Below, one piece after another: positions 43,782 through 52,473 of a DNA stretch of 64,000 bases (positions are counted from its first letter, which is position 1; every line of letters starts with the position of its first letter). Source of the stretch: MFD09286-c1 sp963701015. GTDB lineage: Bacteria; Bacteroidota; Bacteroidia; Bacteroidales; DTGW01. The translations under genes and the position numbers were made by a program. The stretch lies in the NCBI GenBank assembly GCA_963701015.1, contig OY969556.1, positions 2,108,001 through 2,172,000 on the forward strand, in the 5' to 3' direction. The notes beneath the pieces are model-generated. The model made no database searches and had not been told where the DNA came from. It saw only the letters and a list, made by a program, of their open reading frames with translations.

Positions 43782-45143
43782 TTATATTATTTTTTCTAAC
43801 CTGTTTACAGTTTGAGCAATTTGTTCATCCGAAATTTCATGATCTTCAAGTCCACCGGCAAAATATTTATCATAAGCGGCCAAATCAATCATTCCATGTC
43901 CTGATAAATTGAAAAGTATAGTTTTTGCTTTACCTTCTAGTTTGGCAATTTTAGCTTCGCGAATAGCTGCAGCAATTGCGTGACACGATTCAGGTGCAGG
44001 AATAATTCCTTCGGTATGGGCAAAATTTACACCGGCTTCAAAAGTCTCTAATTGCTTAACCGATTGGGCTTCTATTAATTTATCTTTCAACAATTGGCTA
44101 ACAATTGCACCAGCACCGTGATACCTTAATCCACCGGCATGGATTGAATCTGGAATAAATTCATGCCCAAGTGTGTACATTGGAATTAATGGAGTTAAAC
44201 CTACAGTATCGCCAAAATCGTACTGGAATGTGCCACGTGTTAATTTTGGACATGACACTGGTTCAACTGCAATTACCCGTGTATTTTTATTTTCAGTAAA
44301 ATTATTTTTCAAAAATGGAAATGAAATTCCTGCAAAATTTGAACCTCCACCAAAACAAGCTATTACAACATCAGGATAATCGCCGACTTTTTCAAATTGT
44401 TTTAACGCTTCCAAACCAATAATTGTCTGATGCATTAACACATGGTTTAATACTGAACCTAATGAATATTTTGTATCTTCATGTTTTGCAGCCATTTCAA
44501 CTGCTTCAGAAATAGCAATACCTAAACTACCGGGTGAATTCGGATCCTGAGCCAATATTTTTCTTCCCGCATCGGTTAAATTACTTGGCGAAGGAATAAC
44601 TTTAGCTCCCCAGGTATTCATCATAAACTTACGATATGGTTTCTGTTCATAACTTACTCTAACCATATATACCTCAAGTTCAATCCCAAATATTTGCGTT
44701 GCAAAACTTAATGCACTGCCCCATTGGCCCGCACCTGTTTCAGTTGTAATTTTTTTAACACCTTCTTTTGCATTATAGTATGCCTGAGGAACCGCAGTAT
44801 TAGGTTTATGTGAACCAGCCGGACTAACTCCTTCGTTTTTATAATATATTTTTGCCGGAGTATCCAGAAATTTTTCAAGATTATAAGCCCGATGCAGTGG
44901 AGTTGGTCGCCATATTTTATATATGTCTTGTACTTCTTCTGGAATTTCAATCCATCTTTCCTGCGAAACTTCTTGCATAATTAATGCCATTGGAAATAAT
45001 GGCGCTAAATCCGCAGGCCCAACTGGTTGTTTGGTACCTGGATGCAATGGTGGCAATGGCTTATTTTTCATATCTGCCACAATATTATACCAATGGGTTG
45101 GCATCTCTTTTGGTTCAAGAGTAATTCTAAAAACTTTGCTCAT
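43782..45143 (-). CDS. trpB: Tryptophan synthase beta chain-like protein, TrpB2
   Basis: A protein of 453 residues, longer than TrpB1 (about 400), as TrpB2 is. YKNEGVSPAGSHKPNTAVPQ carries the PLP Lys, TTETGAGQWGSALSFATQIF and VIACFGGGSNFAGISFPFLK are the phosphate- and PLP-binding loops, and LFNLSGHGMIDLAAYDKY ends the domain. It makes tryptophan from indole and serine; no trpA or other trp gene is nearby, so it probably salvages free indole. It has its own promoter, leader ORF and hairpin. Confidence 0.93.
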   Translation of the reverse strand: MSKVFRITLEPKEMPTHWYNIVADMKNKPLPPLHPGTKQPVGPADLAPLFPMALIMQEVSQERWIEIPEEVQDIYKIWRPTPLHRAYNLEKFLDTPAKIYYKNEGVSPAGSHKPNTAVPQAYYNAKEGVKKITTETGAGQWGSALSFATQIFGIELEVYMVRVSYEQKPYRKFMMNTWGAKVIPSPSNLTDAGRKILAQDPNSPGSLGIAISEAVEMAAKHEDTKYSLGSVLNHVLMHQTIIGLEALKQFEKVGDYPDVVIACFGGGSNFAGISFPFLKNNFTENKNTRVIAVEPVSCPKLTRGTFQYDFGDTVGLTPLIPMYTLGHEFIPDSIHAGGLRYHGAGAIVSQLLKDKLIEAQSVKQLETFEAGVNFAHTEGIIPAPESCHAIAAAIREAKIAKLEGKAKTILFNLSGHGMIDLAAYDKYFAGGLEDHEISDEQIAQTVNRLEKII

Positions 45144-45168
45144 AATTTGTTAGTTAATATTGTTAAAC

Positions 45169-45200
45169 AAAAAAGGCATATTGTAAACACAACATACCTT
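45169..45200 (-). terminator. Hairpin with T run upstream of trpB2, possible attenuator
   Basis: On the minus strand AAGGTATGTTGT and ACAATATGCCTT pair over 12 bp (two G-U pairs) with a GTTT loop, followed by a run of T. It lies 25 bp before the trpB2 start and 28 bp after the leader ORF stop. It could also end transcripts from the 2-oxoglutarate dehydrogenase genes. Confidence 0.75.
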
Positions 45201-45227
45201 CATATCTATCATTAAATTTACTTAATG

Positions 45228-45290
45228 TCAATTCAAAGGCATTTTACATACCATATTTTGCCAAAATCTTTTGTTATATATATTTTTCAT
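45228..45290 (-). CDS. Possible leader peptide of trpB2
   Basis: A 20-residue ORF, MKNIYNKRFWQNMVCKMPLN, with one Trp codon, between a good promoter and a terminator hairpin. A single Trp is weak evidence for attenuation compared with the his leader, so this is tentative. Confidence 0.35.
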   Translation of the reverse strand: MKNIYNKRFWQNMVCKMPLN

Positions 45291-45321
45291 AAGAATTAAA
45301 AACAGATGCATTTGTATAGAA

Positions 45322-45352
45322 CAAATGTAAAAATATTAATCAGAAATGCAAA
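45322..45352 (-). promoter_or_regulatory. Promoter upstream of trpB2
   Basis: On the minus strand TTTG (45349-45352), a 19-bp spacer, and TACATTTG (45322-45329): full match to the Bacteroidota -33/-7 consensus with the normal spacing. It lies downstream of the E2 gene stop (45401), giving trpB2 its own transcript with a leader of about 170 bases. Confidence 0.7.
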
Positions 45353-45400
45353 TATTTTTTATGACCAAGAGTCCAGAACCAAGGCTTTCAAATTATTAAC

Positions 45401-46690
45401 TTAAAATCCAAGAAGTAATTTTTCAATTGAGGAACTGCCTAAAACCAACTTATAAGGAGATTCTATTAGCTCTTTTATTTTAAATAGAAAACTGACAGAA
45501 TCTTTACCATCAATAATCCGGTGATCGTATGACAATGCAACATACATCATGGGCCGAATTTCAACTTTTCCATTCACAGCAACCGGACGTTCAACAATAT
45601 TGTGCATCCCTAAAATTGCTGATTGTGGAGGGTTAATTATTGGCGTTGAAAGCAAAGAACCAAATACCCCACCGTTTGTAATAGTAAATGTACCACCAGT
45701 CATATCATCCATACTTAAACGTCCTGCACGTGCTTTTTCGGCAAGACTGGCAAGTGTTTTTTCAATTTCTGCCAAACTCAATATTTCAATATTTCGAATT
45801 ATTGGGACCATCAACCCTTTTTCAGTTTGAACTGCAATTCCTATATCGGCAAAAGATGAACTAATAATGTCATCACCATCTAACATGGAATTCACCTTTG
45901 GAAACTGCTGAAGGGCAATACTGGCAGCTTTTGTAAAAATTGACATAAATCCCAATTTTATACCATGTTTTTCAGTAAATTGTTTTTGGTATTTAACCCG
46001 TAAAGCCATTACTTCACTCATGTCGATTTCATTGAATGTAGTTAGCATGGCAGTTTCGTTTTTAACAGCTACCAATCTTTTACTCAGCTTTTTTCTGAGT
46101 TGTGACATTGGTTCTCTTTTAATATCTCGACTTGCTTCAGTATTAAATTGTGAATTAACAGGTAATGCCTGAACTCCATTTAAAACAACCTGAACTTCCT
46201 CTTTTCCTAAACGTCGTAAACCTTTTATTATATCATCAACCGAAAGTTTGGCTTCTTCCATCATTTTACGGGCAACAGGTGTTACTTTAATATCATTATA
46301 AGTTTCAGACGCAACAACTTTTGCTTCACTGGTTAAATTAGTTAAAGGTTTACTTTCAACCTTTTGTTGTTCAATTTTATTTTGTTCAATATTTTTTTGA
46401 TTCTTATTTTCCGAAATTTTTGGTTTTTCTTTTTCAACCGCTATTAAAGGTTTCTTCGCATTCTCGTCAATATTACAAACAATAGACCCAACTGCAAGGG
46501 TTGTTCCGGAAGGGACAATAATATTTATTGTCCCTGATACTTGAGCAATTAAAGGAAGTGTAGCTTTATCTGATTCAATTTCGCCCAACTCCTGGCCATT
46601 TTCAACATAACTACCATTTTCAACAACCCATTTCGAAAGTACAACTTCAGTTATACTTTCACCAGGACTTGGTACTTTAAGCGATGTCAT
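45401..46690 (-). CDS. sucB: 2-oxoglutarate dehydrogenase E2, dihydrolipoyl succinyltransferase
   Basis: A protein of 429 residues. The lipoyl domain has the modified Lys in GEIESDKATLPLIAQ; a linker rich in Lys, Glu and Gln leads to a subunit-binding domain (VTPVARKMMEEAKLSVDDII) and the catalytic domain with TFTITNGGVFGSLLSTPIIN and SYDHRIIDGKDSVSFL, which carries the His-Asp pair. It follows the E1 gene by 18 bp. E3 is not in the window. Confidence 0.93.
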   Translation of the reverse strand: MTSLKVPSPGESITEVVLSKWVVENGSYVENGQELGEIESDKATLPLIAQVSGTINIIVPSGTTLAVGSIVCNIDENAKKPLIAVEKEKPKISENKNQKNIEQNKIEQQKVESKPLTNLTSEAKVVASETYNDIKVTPVARKMMEEAKLSVDDIIKGLRRLGKEEVQVVLNGVQALPVNSQFNTEASRDIKREPMSQLRKKLSKRLVAVKNETAMLTTFNEIDMSEVMALRVKYQKQFTEKHGIKLGFMSIFTKAASIALQQFPKVNSMLDGDDIISSSFADIGIAVQTEKGLMVPIIRNIEILSLAEIEKTLASLAEKARAGRLSMDDMTGGTFTITNGGVFGSLLSTPIINPPQSAILGMHNIVERPVAVNGKVEIRPMMYVALSYDHRIIDGKDSVSFLFKIKELIESPYKLVLGSSSIEKLLLGF

Positions 46691-46708
46691 TTTTTTGTGT
46701 ATAAAATT

Positions 46709-49534
46709 TTACTTGCTGGCAAGTTCTTTTTTGTAAAGATAATTATGTTGTTTTAGAATTTCAACATGCGATTTGCCAACAACACATTGTAAACCACAAT
46801 ATTTATTTTTAAGGTCGCAATTACAATGCCTGAACACTTTGCCAATGATTTCCATTTGTTCAAGTTTATGCAATTCATTCAAACCAACAGCCGGACTTCC
46901 ACTTGCCTGACGTGTTACAGGAACTATAGTATAATCCTTTAGTTTATAATTAACAAACATCCAGGCACCCATATTTTCAGGTTCTTCCTGCACCCACAAC
47001 TTAATCAGTGTATTTTTATATTTTGAAAATATTGCTTCAATTTTTTCCTTTGGAAACGGATACAATTGTTCAACTCTAATGATAGCAATATCGCGGGCAT
47101 TAAATTCTTCTTTCTTTTCTAATAAATCATAATATATTTTCCCGCTGCACAAAACAAGCCTTCGAACCTCATTTACATCAACATTATCGTCATCAATTAC
47201 TTCCTGAAAATGGCCATATTCCAATTGTTCAAGTGGCGATATAACCTTTGGGTGTCGTAAAAGACTTTTCGGTGTGAATATAATTAAAGGAATCCTGTAT
47301 TCCAATTTAACCTGACGACGAAGAATATGGAAAAAATTTGCCGGAGTTGTACAATTGGCAATATACATATTATTATTGGCAGCAAGCTGCAAAAACCTTT
47401 CAATACGTCCGCTTGAATGTTCTGGCCCCTGACCTTCGAACCCATGTGGAAGAAATAAAACAAGGCCATTCATTAAACCCCATTTTTCTTCAGCAGAACA
47501 AATATATTGGTCGATAATTACCTGGGCAACATTATGAAAATCGCCAAATTGCGCTTCCCATATATTTAAACCATTTGGGACAGCTATTGCATAACCATAT
47601 TCAAAACCCAAAACGCCATATTCTGATAAAGGTGAATTTAGTACAATAAAATCAGCCTTTTTATTATCCAATTGTTTAATAGGGAAAAATTTTTGGTCAG
47701 TATCTTCAATTACGTGTCCGGCATGACGGTGGGCAAATGTACCGCGCATGCTGTCCTGACCACTCAATCGTACCGGGTGGCCTTCTATAACCAATGAACC
47801 ATAAGCAATTTGTTCAGCAAGCGCCCAATCAACCTTTCCTGCATCAATTAACTTTTTACGGTCATCAACAATCTTTACTGTTTTTGAAAAGAATTTTTTA
47901 TTAGATGGAAGAAAATTTATAGCATCGGCAATTTTCATTAATGACTTACGACTAATACCTGTTTCAGGTGAATTTTTAAAATCATTTTCTTCTGAATATC
48001 TATAACCATGCCACACCTCTCCAAGAAACTGTTTTATAAAAACCTTTTCAATTTTCTTCGATTCCTCAAATTTTTCTTCCAATAAATCATCAAAACCCTT
48101 CTCAATAGCAGCAATTTGATCTTCGGAATATACCTCTTGTTCAATTAGCTTTTTACCGTATATATCGCGTGGATTTGGGTGTTGCTCAATAATTTTATAC
48201 AACATGGGTTGGGTAAATCGAGGCTCATCACCTTCGTTATGACCATATTTACGGTAACTTAAAATATCTATAAACACATCGGAATGAAAAGTTTGTCGAT
48301 AATCCATTGCTAATCTTATGGCTAACACCACAGCTTCAACATCATCGCCATTGATATGAAAAACCGGTGACTTTGTAGCTTTTGCAACATCAGTACAATA
48401 TACACTCGAGCGTGCTTCAAGGTAATTGGTTGTAAAACCAACCTGGTTATTTATAACCAAATGAATAGTACCACCGGTGCGATATCCATCGAGTTCGGCA
48501 AGTTGTATTACCTCGTAAACCACACCCTGGGTTGCCATAGCTGCATCACCATGTATTAATATAGGGCATAACTTATTTACATTGTCAGCGTAGTCACTTT
48601 TTATGCGGGCATGAGCTAAACCTTCAATTAAAGGGCTGACTGTTTCGAGATGAGAAGGATTGGGCGCCATTGAAAGTTTTATTTTTTTCCCATCAATGGT
48701 TTCCACTTCATTATCAAAACCAAGATGATATTTCACATCGCCCAAAACAATATTTTCTTCATATTTATTGGCATTAAATTCTTTAAAAATATTTTCATAG
48801 GGTTTTTCTAAAATATTGGTCAAAACATTTAACCTTCCACGATGTGCCATTCCAATCACAAACTCTTCAATACCCAGTTGAGCTCCATGATTTAAAACCT
48901 GGTGCAATGCAGGAATTAAAGTTTCGCTTCCTTCTAACGAAAAACGCTTTTGACCAACAAACCTCCTATGGATAAACCTTTCGAAACCTGATGCCTGCAT
49001 CAGGTAGTTATATATTTGCTTTTTTTGTTCAACACTAAAATCGGGAGTATTGCGGCTTCCCTCCATTTTTTTTAGCAACCACTCAACTCTTTCAGGAATT
49101 CGAATGTACATCAGTTCTGCTCCTACACTCTGGCAATAAGTGTCCTGCAAATGTTCAACAATTTTTCTTAAACTAGCTGGACCAATACCTATTTCACTGC
49201 CGGCTTGAAACACAGTATCTAAATCTTTTTCTGATAACCTGAAGTTCTCAATATCTAAAGTTGGATAATATTTTCTCCTGGTTCTAACCGGATTTGTTTT
49301 TGTAAAAAAATGACCGCGTTTACGATAATCGTCAATTAAATTAAGCACCCTGAACTCCTTGTCGAGATTATCTGATTTAATAATTTCGCCAGAATAATTT
49401 TCACGTGCAAGCTCAAACCCCTGAAAAAATCGTTGCCATTCTTTTTCAACTGTATCGGGATTTTGCAAGTATTGATTATAAAGATTTTCTATTGCTTCAA
49501 TATCGCCATTGCCTAAATAAGAAAGTGAATCCAT
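46709..49534 (-). CDS. sucA: 2-oxoglutarate dehydrogenase E1 component
   Basis: A protein of 941 residues, full length for OdhA/SucA. It begins MDSLSYLGNGDIEAIENLYN with the N-terminal E2-binding helix, followed by GMAHRGRLNVLTNIL, CPILIHGDAAMATQGVVYEV with the TPP/Mg site, RKYGHNEGDEPRFTQPMLYK and SGQDSMRGTFAHRHA. The C-terminus has VPVTRQASGSPAVGLNELH. It decarboxylates 2-oxoglutarate in the TCA cycle. E1 and E2 form one operon with E1 first. A full oxidative complex is less common among strict anaerobes, which use ferredoxin-linked enzymes, so the host may tolerate oxygen. Confidence 0.95.
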   Translation of the reverse strand: MDSLSYLGNGDIEAIENLYNQYLQNPDTVEKEWQRFFQGFELARENYSGEIIKSDNLDKEFRVLNLIDDYRKRGHFFTKTNPVRTRRKYYPTLDIENFRLSEKDLDTVFQAGSEIGIGPASLRKIVEHLQDTYCQSVGAELMYIRIPERVEWLLKKMEGSRNTPDFSVEQKKQIYNYLMQASGFERFIHRRFVGQKRFSLEGSETLIPALHQVLNHGAQLGIEEFVIGMAHRGRLNVLTNILEKPYENIFKEFNANKYEENIVLGDVKYHLGFDNEVETIDGKKIKLSMAPNPSHLETVSPLIEGLAHARIKSDYADNVNKLCPILIHGDAAMATQGVVYEVIQLAELDGYRTGGTIHLVINNQVGFTTNYLEARSSVYCTDVAKATKSPVFHINGDDVEAVVLAIRLAMDYRQTFHSDVFIDILSYRKYGHNEGDEPRFTQPMLYKIIEQHPNPRDIYGKKLIEQEVYSEDQIAAIEKGFDDLLEEKFEESKKIEKVFIKQFLGEVWHGYRYSEENDFKNSPETGISRKSLMKIADAINFLPSNKKFFSKTVKIVDDRKKLIDAGKVDWALAEQIAYGSLVIEGHPVRLSGQDSMRGTFAHRHAGHVIEDTDQKFFPIKQLDNKKADFIVLNSPLSEYGVLGFEYGYAIAVPNGLNIWEAQFGDFHNVAQVIIDQYICSAEEKWGLMNGLVLFLPHGFEGQGPEHSSGRIERFLQLAANNNMYIANCTTPANFFHILRRQVKLEYRIPLIIFTPKSLLRHPKVISPLEQLEYGHFQEVIDDDNVDVNEVRRLVLCSGKIYYDLLEKKEEFNARDIAIIRVEQLYPFPKEKIEAIFSKYKNTLIKLWVQEEPENMGAWMFVNYKLKDYTIVPVTRQASGSPAVGLNELHKLEQMEIIGKVFRHCNCDLKNKYCGLQCVVGKSHVEILKQHNYLYKKELASK

Positions 49535-49554
49535 AATATTTTTAAGACTTTAAT

Positions 49555-49562
49555 CAAATTTA
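49555..49562 (-). promoter_or_regulatory. -7 promoter element (TAAATTTG) of the sucAB operon
   Basis: Exact consensus on the minus strand, 20 bases before the E1 start codon. No -33 TTTG at standard distance. Confidence 0.5.
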
Positions 49563-49645
49563 CAAAACATTTCTTTTAGATGAATATTATTTCATTTTTA
49601 TAAATATTCAGGCTTACTAACAATGCTGATAAAGAAATGTTGACC

Positions 49646-50257
49646 TTATTTTATATAAAAATCGAGTAATAACTGACCTTCGATATACGCCTGTAAATGA
49701 TCGCCAATTTTAACAGCACCCACTCCGGCTGGAGTTCCAGTATAAATAAGATCGCCGGTTTTAAATGTCATAAATTTTGACACATAAGCTATAATTTTAT
49801 CGAAATTAAAAAGCATATCTGCAGATAATCCATTTTGAACCGTTTTTCCATTTATATCAAGCCTGAAATGGATATTGTTCAAATCGGGCAATGTTGATTT
49901 TTGAACAAACTTTCCAATAGCAGCAGAATTATCGAAAGCTTTTGCAATTTCCCATGGTAAACCTTTCTCTTTGCATTTTTGTTGCAGATCGCGAGCTGTG
50001 AAATCAATGCCAATACCAATTTCGTCGAAATATCTGTGGGCAAAACGGGCTTGGATACTTTTGCCCAATAATTTTATTTTCAAAATAAGTTCAACTTCAT
50101 AATGAATTTCATTTGAAAAATCGGGGATGAAGAAAGGATTGTTATTTCGAAGTAAAGCTGAATCAGGTTTTAGAAAAAAAACAGGGTTTACAGGAATTTC
50201 ATTTTTGAGTTCTTTGGCATGATCAGAGTAATTGCGCCCAATACAAATTATTTTCAT
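49646..50257 (-). CDS. Fumarylacetoacetate hydrolase family protein
   Basis: A protein of 203 residues, the short FAH form (acylpyruvase/YcgM-like). It starts MKIICIGRNYSDHAKEL, has NPVFFLKPDSALLRNN, the metal ligands in EIHYEVELILKI (two Glu) and FTARDLQQKCKEKGLPWEIA, and GDLIYTGTPAGVGAVKIGD near the end. It may cleave acylpyruvates or decarboxylate oxaloacetate; the substrate is not certain. It lies 4 bp after the PAS-like gene. Confidence 0.92.
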   Translation of the reverse strand: MKIICIGRNYSDHAKELKNEIPVNPVFFLKPDSALLRNNNPFFIPDFSNEIHYEVELILKIKLLGKSIQARFAHRYFDEIGIGIDFTARDLQQKCKEKGLPWEIAKAFDNSAAIGKFVQKSTLPDLNNIHFRLDINGKTVQNGLSADMLFNFDKIIAYVSKFMTFKTGDLIYTGTPAGVGAVKIGDHLQAYIEGQLLLDFYIK

Positions 50258-50261
50258 TTAT

Positions 50262-50726
50262 TTATTCCTCTTTTAATGCTGAAGAATTTGATTTTTTTAA
50301 ATTCTCCTGAATTTCTAACGCTTTGGCATTCGAAATATCTTCAAATATTAAAAAAGCATAACCTTTTTTATGACCAAAAGCAAAAACCGAAAACCACTTA
50401 TTGAGTACACCGGAAAAACAATAAAACTTTGCCCTTCCATTTGATATTGCTGCCTGGCCTAAAGTACCAACCCAATCAAATTTAGTTTCTTTAGTTTCAG
50501 GGAACAAACTTTCATAGTGTAAGTTAGATATTTGACTTAGGCTTACATTCATGAATTGTAGAAAATTATCATCAACTTTATCAATTTCATAATCCGAAGC
50601 TAAACCTGAACCATCAACATATATTTTATGAAAAGCTATTGCATATAAATTTATAGGTAATTTAAAATCAAATTTCCTTAATGTTTCCTCAATTAAATCA
50701 TTATATGATTCCAGCCCTTCAACCAT
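50262..50726 (-). CDS. PAS-like single-domain protein
   Basis: A protein of 154 residues with no signal peptide. Residues 25-135 look like one PAS fold: ASDYEIDKVDDNFLQFMNVS, then WVGTLGQAAISNGRAKFYCF and SVFAFGHKKGYAFLIFEDIS, the last a typical PAS final strand pair. No kinase or output domain is attached, so it might bind a partner. It overlaps no other gene and is 4 bp upstream of the FAH gene. A TATTTTTG element (50796-50803, minus strand) may be its promoter. Confidence 0.6.
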   Translation of the reverse strand: MVEGLESYNDLIEETLRKFDFKLPINLYAIAFHKIYVDGSGLASDYEIDKVDDNFLQFMNVSLSQISNLHYESLFPETKETKFDWVGTLGQAAISNGRAKFYCFSGVLNKWFSVFAFGHKKGYAFLIFEDISNAKALEIQENLKKSNSSALKEE

Positions 50727-51041
50727 TTATAAATTTATTTTTCACTCTCTGATTATTTGTTACCGATGAAGTTTGGCTTAAAGATATAAAGTTTTCAAAA
50801 ATAAATAAAAATTGAATTATATATTATTTTACTTACATCTTAAAATTAGACTAACTTTAATATTAATGTATTAATAAAGTGAACATAAAAGTAAGTTAAA
50901 ACGTTTAGTAATCAATTGAATAAAGCATGTTCGTGATATTAAAGACTTTTTAGTATGATATTTATCACATTGCATATTTATTTAAAATTTAAAGTAATTT
51001 TTACTTTAGCGGCTCTGAAATTTTTATTTTAAAAGGGGAAA
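50727..51041. promoter_or_regulatory. Divergent promoter region with a palindrome ahead of the nuo operon
   Basis: 315 bp between the PAS-like gene and nuoA. TAAAGTAA-TTT-TTACTTTA (50990-51008) is a perfect 8-bp palindrome with a 3-bp spacer, centred 43 bp before the nuoA ATG, where a regulator could act. No exact TAnnTTTG lies on the plus strand; TACTTTAG at 51002-51009 is a near match. The PAS promoter element on the other strand is at 50796-50803. Confidence 0.5.
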
Positions 51042-51392
51042 ATGGGAAGCGTATCATTAATATTATTAATGTTTTGCGGTATTTTGTTCGCTGGCATGGC
51101 AATTGGATTTGGAAAAATTTTGTCAGTTAAAAAATTCAATCCAGAAAAAGGCGAAGCCTATGAATGTGGAATTCAAACTCAAGGCACTACATGGATTCAG
51201 TTTAATGTTGGCTATTATTTATTTTCCCTGGTTTTCCTCATTTTTGATGTTGAAATAGTTTTTATGTACCCTTGGGCTGTTGTTTTTAAAGAAACTGGTA
51301 TTACTGCTTTTATTGAAATTTTGCTATTCGTTACTTTTCTTTTTTTAGGTCTATTATATGCATATAAAAAGAAAGCATTATCATGGATATAA
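51042..51392 (+). CDS. nuoA: NADH-quinone oxidoreductase subunit A
   Basis: A protein of 116 residues with three membrane helices. Family motifs: FNPEKGEAYECGIQTQGT (the loop Cys region) and LVFLIFDVEIVFMYPWAVVF. It begins the complex I operon and overlaps nuoB by 10 bp. Confidence 0.95.
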   Translation: MGSVSLILLMFCGILFAGMAIGFGKILSVKKFNPEKGEAYECGIQTQGTTWIQFNVGYYLFSLVFLIFDVEIVFMYPWAVVFKETGITAFIEILLFVTFLFLGLLYAYKKKALSWI

Positions 51393-51925
51393 AAAATACT
51401 ATTCCCGATTTTCCGGGAGAAATAATAAGTGATGATTCGGGCAAGACTAATTTTATTGTCACTAATGTTGATAAACTTGCCAATTGGGCCAGGAGCAATT
51501 CATTGTGGCCTTTAATATTTGGAACCAGCTGCTGTGCTATTGAAATGATGTCAGCTGCTTCGGCAAAGTACGACTGGTCGAGGTTTGGTTTCGAAGTTGC
51601 CCGTGCAACTCCACGACAAGCCGATTTAATTATTGTTGCCGGTACTATTTGTAATAAAATGGCCCCAGTTTTAAAACGTCTTTACAACCAAATGCCTGAA
51701 CCAAAATATGTAATTGCTATGGGTGCCTGCACAATTTCAGGAGGCCCTTTTTCAATTGGCGGTTATTCAGTAGTAAAAGGTGTTGATAAAATTGTACCTG
51801 TTGATGTATATGTCCCAGGATGTCCACCACGTCCTGAAGCCCTTTTACATGGCATGATGGCTTTGCAGGAAAAAATACGAAGTTCCAGGGCTTATGTTGT
51901 GGATAAACCAATAGCTGAATTGTAA
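51383..51925 (+). CDS. nuoB: NADH-quinone oxidoreductase subunit B
   Basis: A protein of 180 residues. The N2 [4Fe-4S] ligands are in PLIFGTSCCAIEMMSAA, VIAMGACTISGGPFS and VYVPGCPPRPEALLHG (four Cys). It passes electrons to quinone at the junction with NuoD. Strong match in length and motifs. Confidence 0.97.
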   Translation: MDIKNTIPDFPGEIISDDSGKTNFIVTNVDKLANWARSNSLWPLIFGTSCCAIEMMSAASAKYDWSRFGFEVARATPRQADLIIVAGTICNKMAPVLKRLYNQMPEPKYVIAMGACTISGGPFSIGGYSVVKGVDKIVPVDVYVPGCPPRPEALLHGMMALQEKIRSSRAYVVDKPIAEL

Positions 51926-51937
51926 TTTATAGAAAAC

Positions 51938-52390
51938 ATGCAAAACGATCAATTAAAAGAATTTCTGCAATCAGCTTTCCCTGATGTTAAAATAGAAGAT
52001 AATTCGTCATATATAAATTTAGTTTTAGATAAAAGCAACTTGTTTTCAACTGCGAAATTTTTAAAAGAAAATAATAATACTCAATTCGATTATTTAAAAT
52101 GTGAAACTGCTATTGATAGAAATAATCAATTTGAAGTTGTATATCATTTGTATTCTACGGTTCATTTGCATTCGATATTCTTAAAAGTAATATTAGATAA
52201 TCGCGAAAATCCTGAAATTGATTCTATTGTTTCGCTATGGAAAGCAGCTGATTTGCATGAATGTGAAATTTATGATTTAATGGGTATAAAATTTTTAAAC
52301 CATCCTCATTTGCGTCGGATTTTTTTGGGAGACGAATGGAAAGGTTTTCCGCTAAGAAAGGATTATGTACAATTGGAAGATCAATATTAA
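51938..52390 (+). CDS. nuoC: NADH-quinone oxidoreductase subunit C
   Basis: A protein of 150 residues, the 30-kDa subunit: SLWKAADLHECEIYDLMGIK and HPHLRRIFLGDEWKGFPLRK are the family signature. It is a separate gene; in several Bacteroidales it is fused to nuoD. It lies 12 bp after nuoB and is followed by an 83-bp gap holding a heptamer repeat tract. Confidence 0.95.
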   Translation: MQNDQLKEFLQSAFPDVKIEDNSSYINLVLDKSNLFSTAKFLKENNNTQFDYLKCETAIDRNNQFEVVYHLYSTVHLHSIFLKVILDNRENPEIDSIVSLWKAADLHECEIYDLMGIKFLNHPHLRRIFLGDEWKGFPLRKDYVQLEDQY

Positions 52391-52396
52391 AAATAG

Positions 52397-52466
52397 AACA
52401 AGGATCAAGGAACAAAGAGCAAAGAACAAGGAATAAAGAATAAAGAGTTAAGGATTAAGATTTAAG
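52397..52466. repeat. Degenerate heptamer repeat tract x10 between nuoC and nuoD
   Basis: Ten consecutive 7-bp units read AACAAGG, ATCAAGG, AACAAAG, AGCAAAG, AACAAGG, AATAAAG, AATAAAG, AGTTAAG, GATTAAG, ATTTAAG. Phase is kept throughout, each ending in AAG or AGG. It fills nearly the whole gap. Confidence 0.9.
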
Positions 52467-52473
52467 GGGAAAA

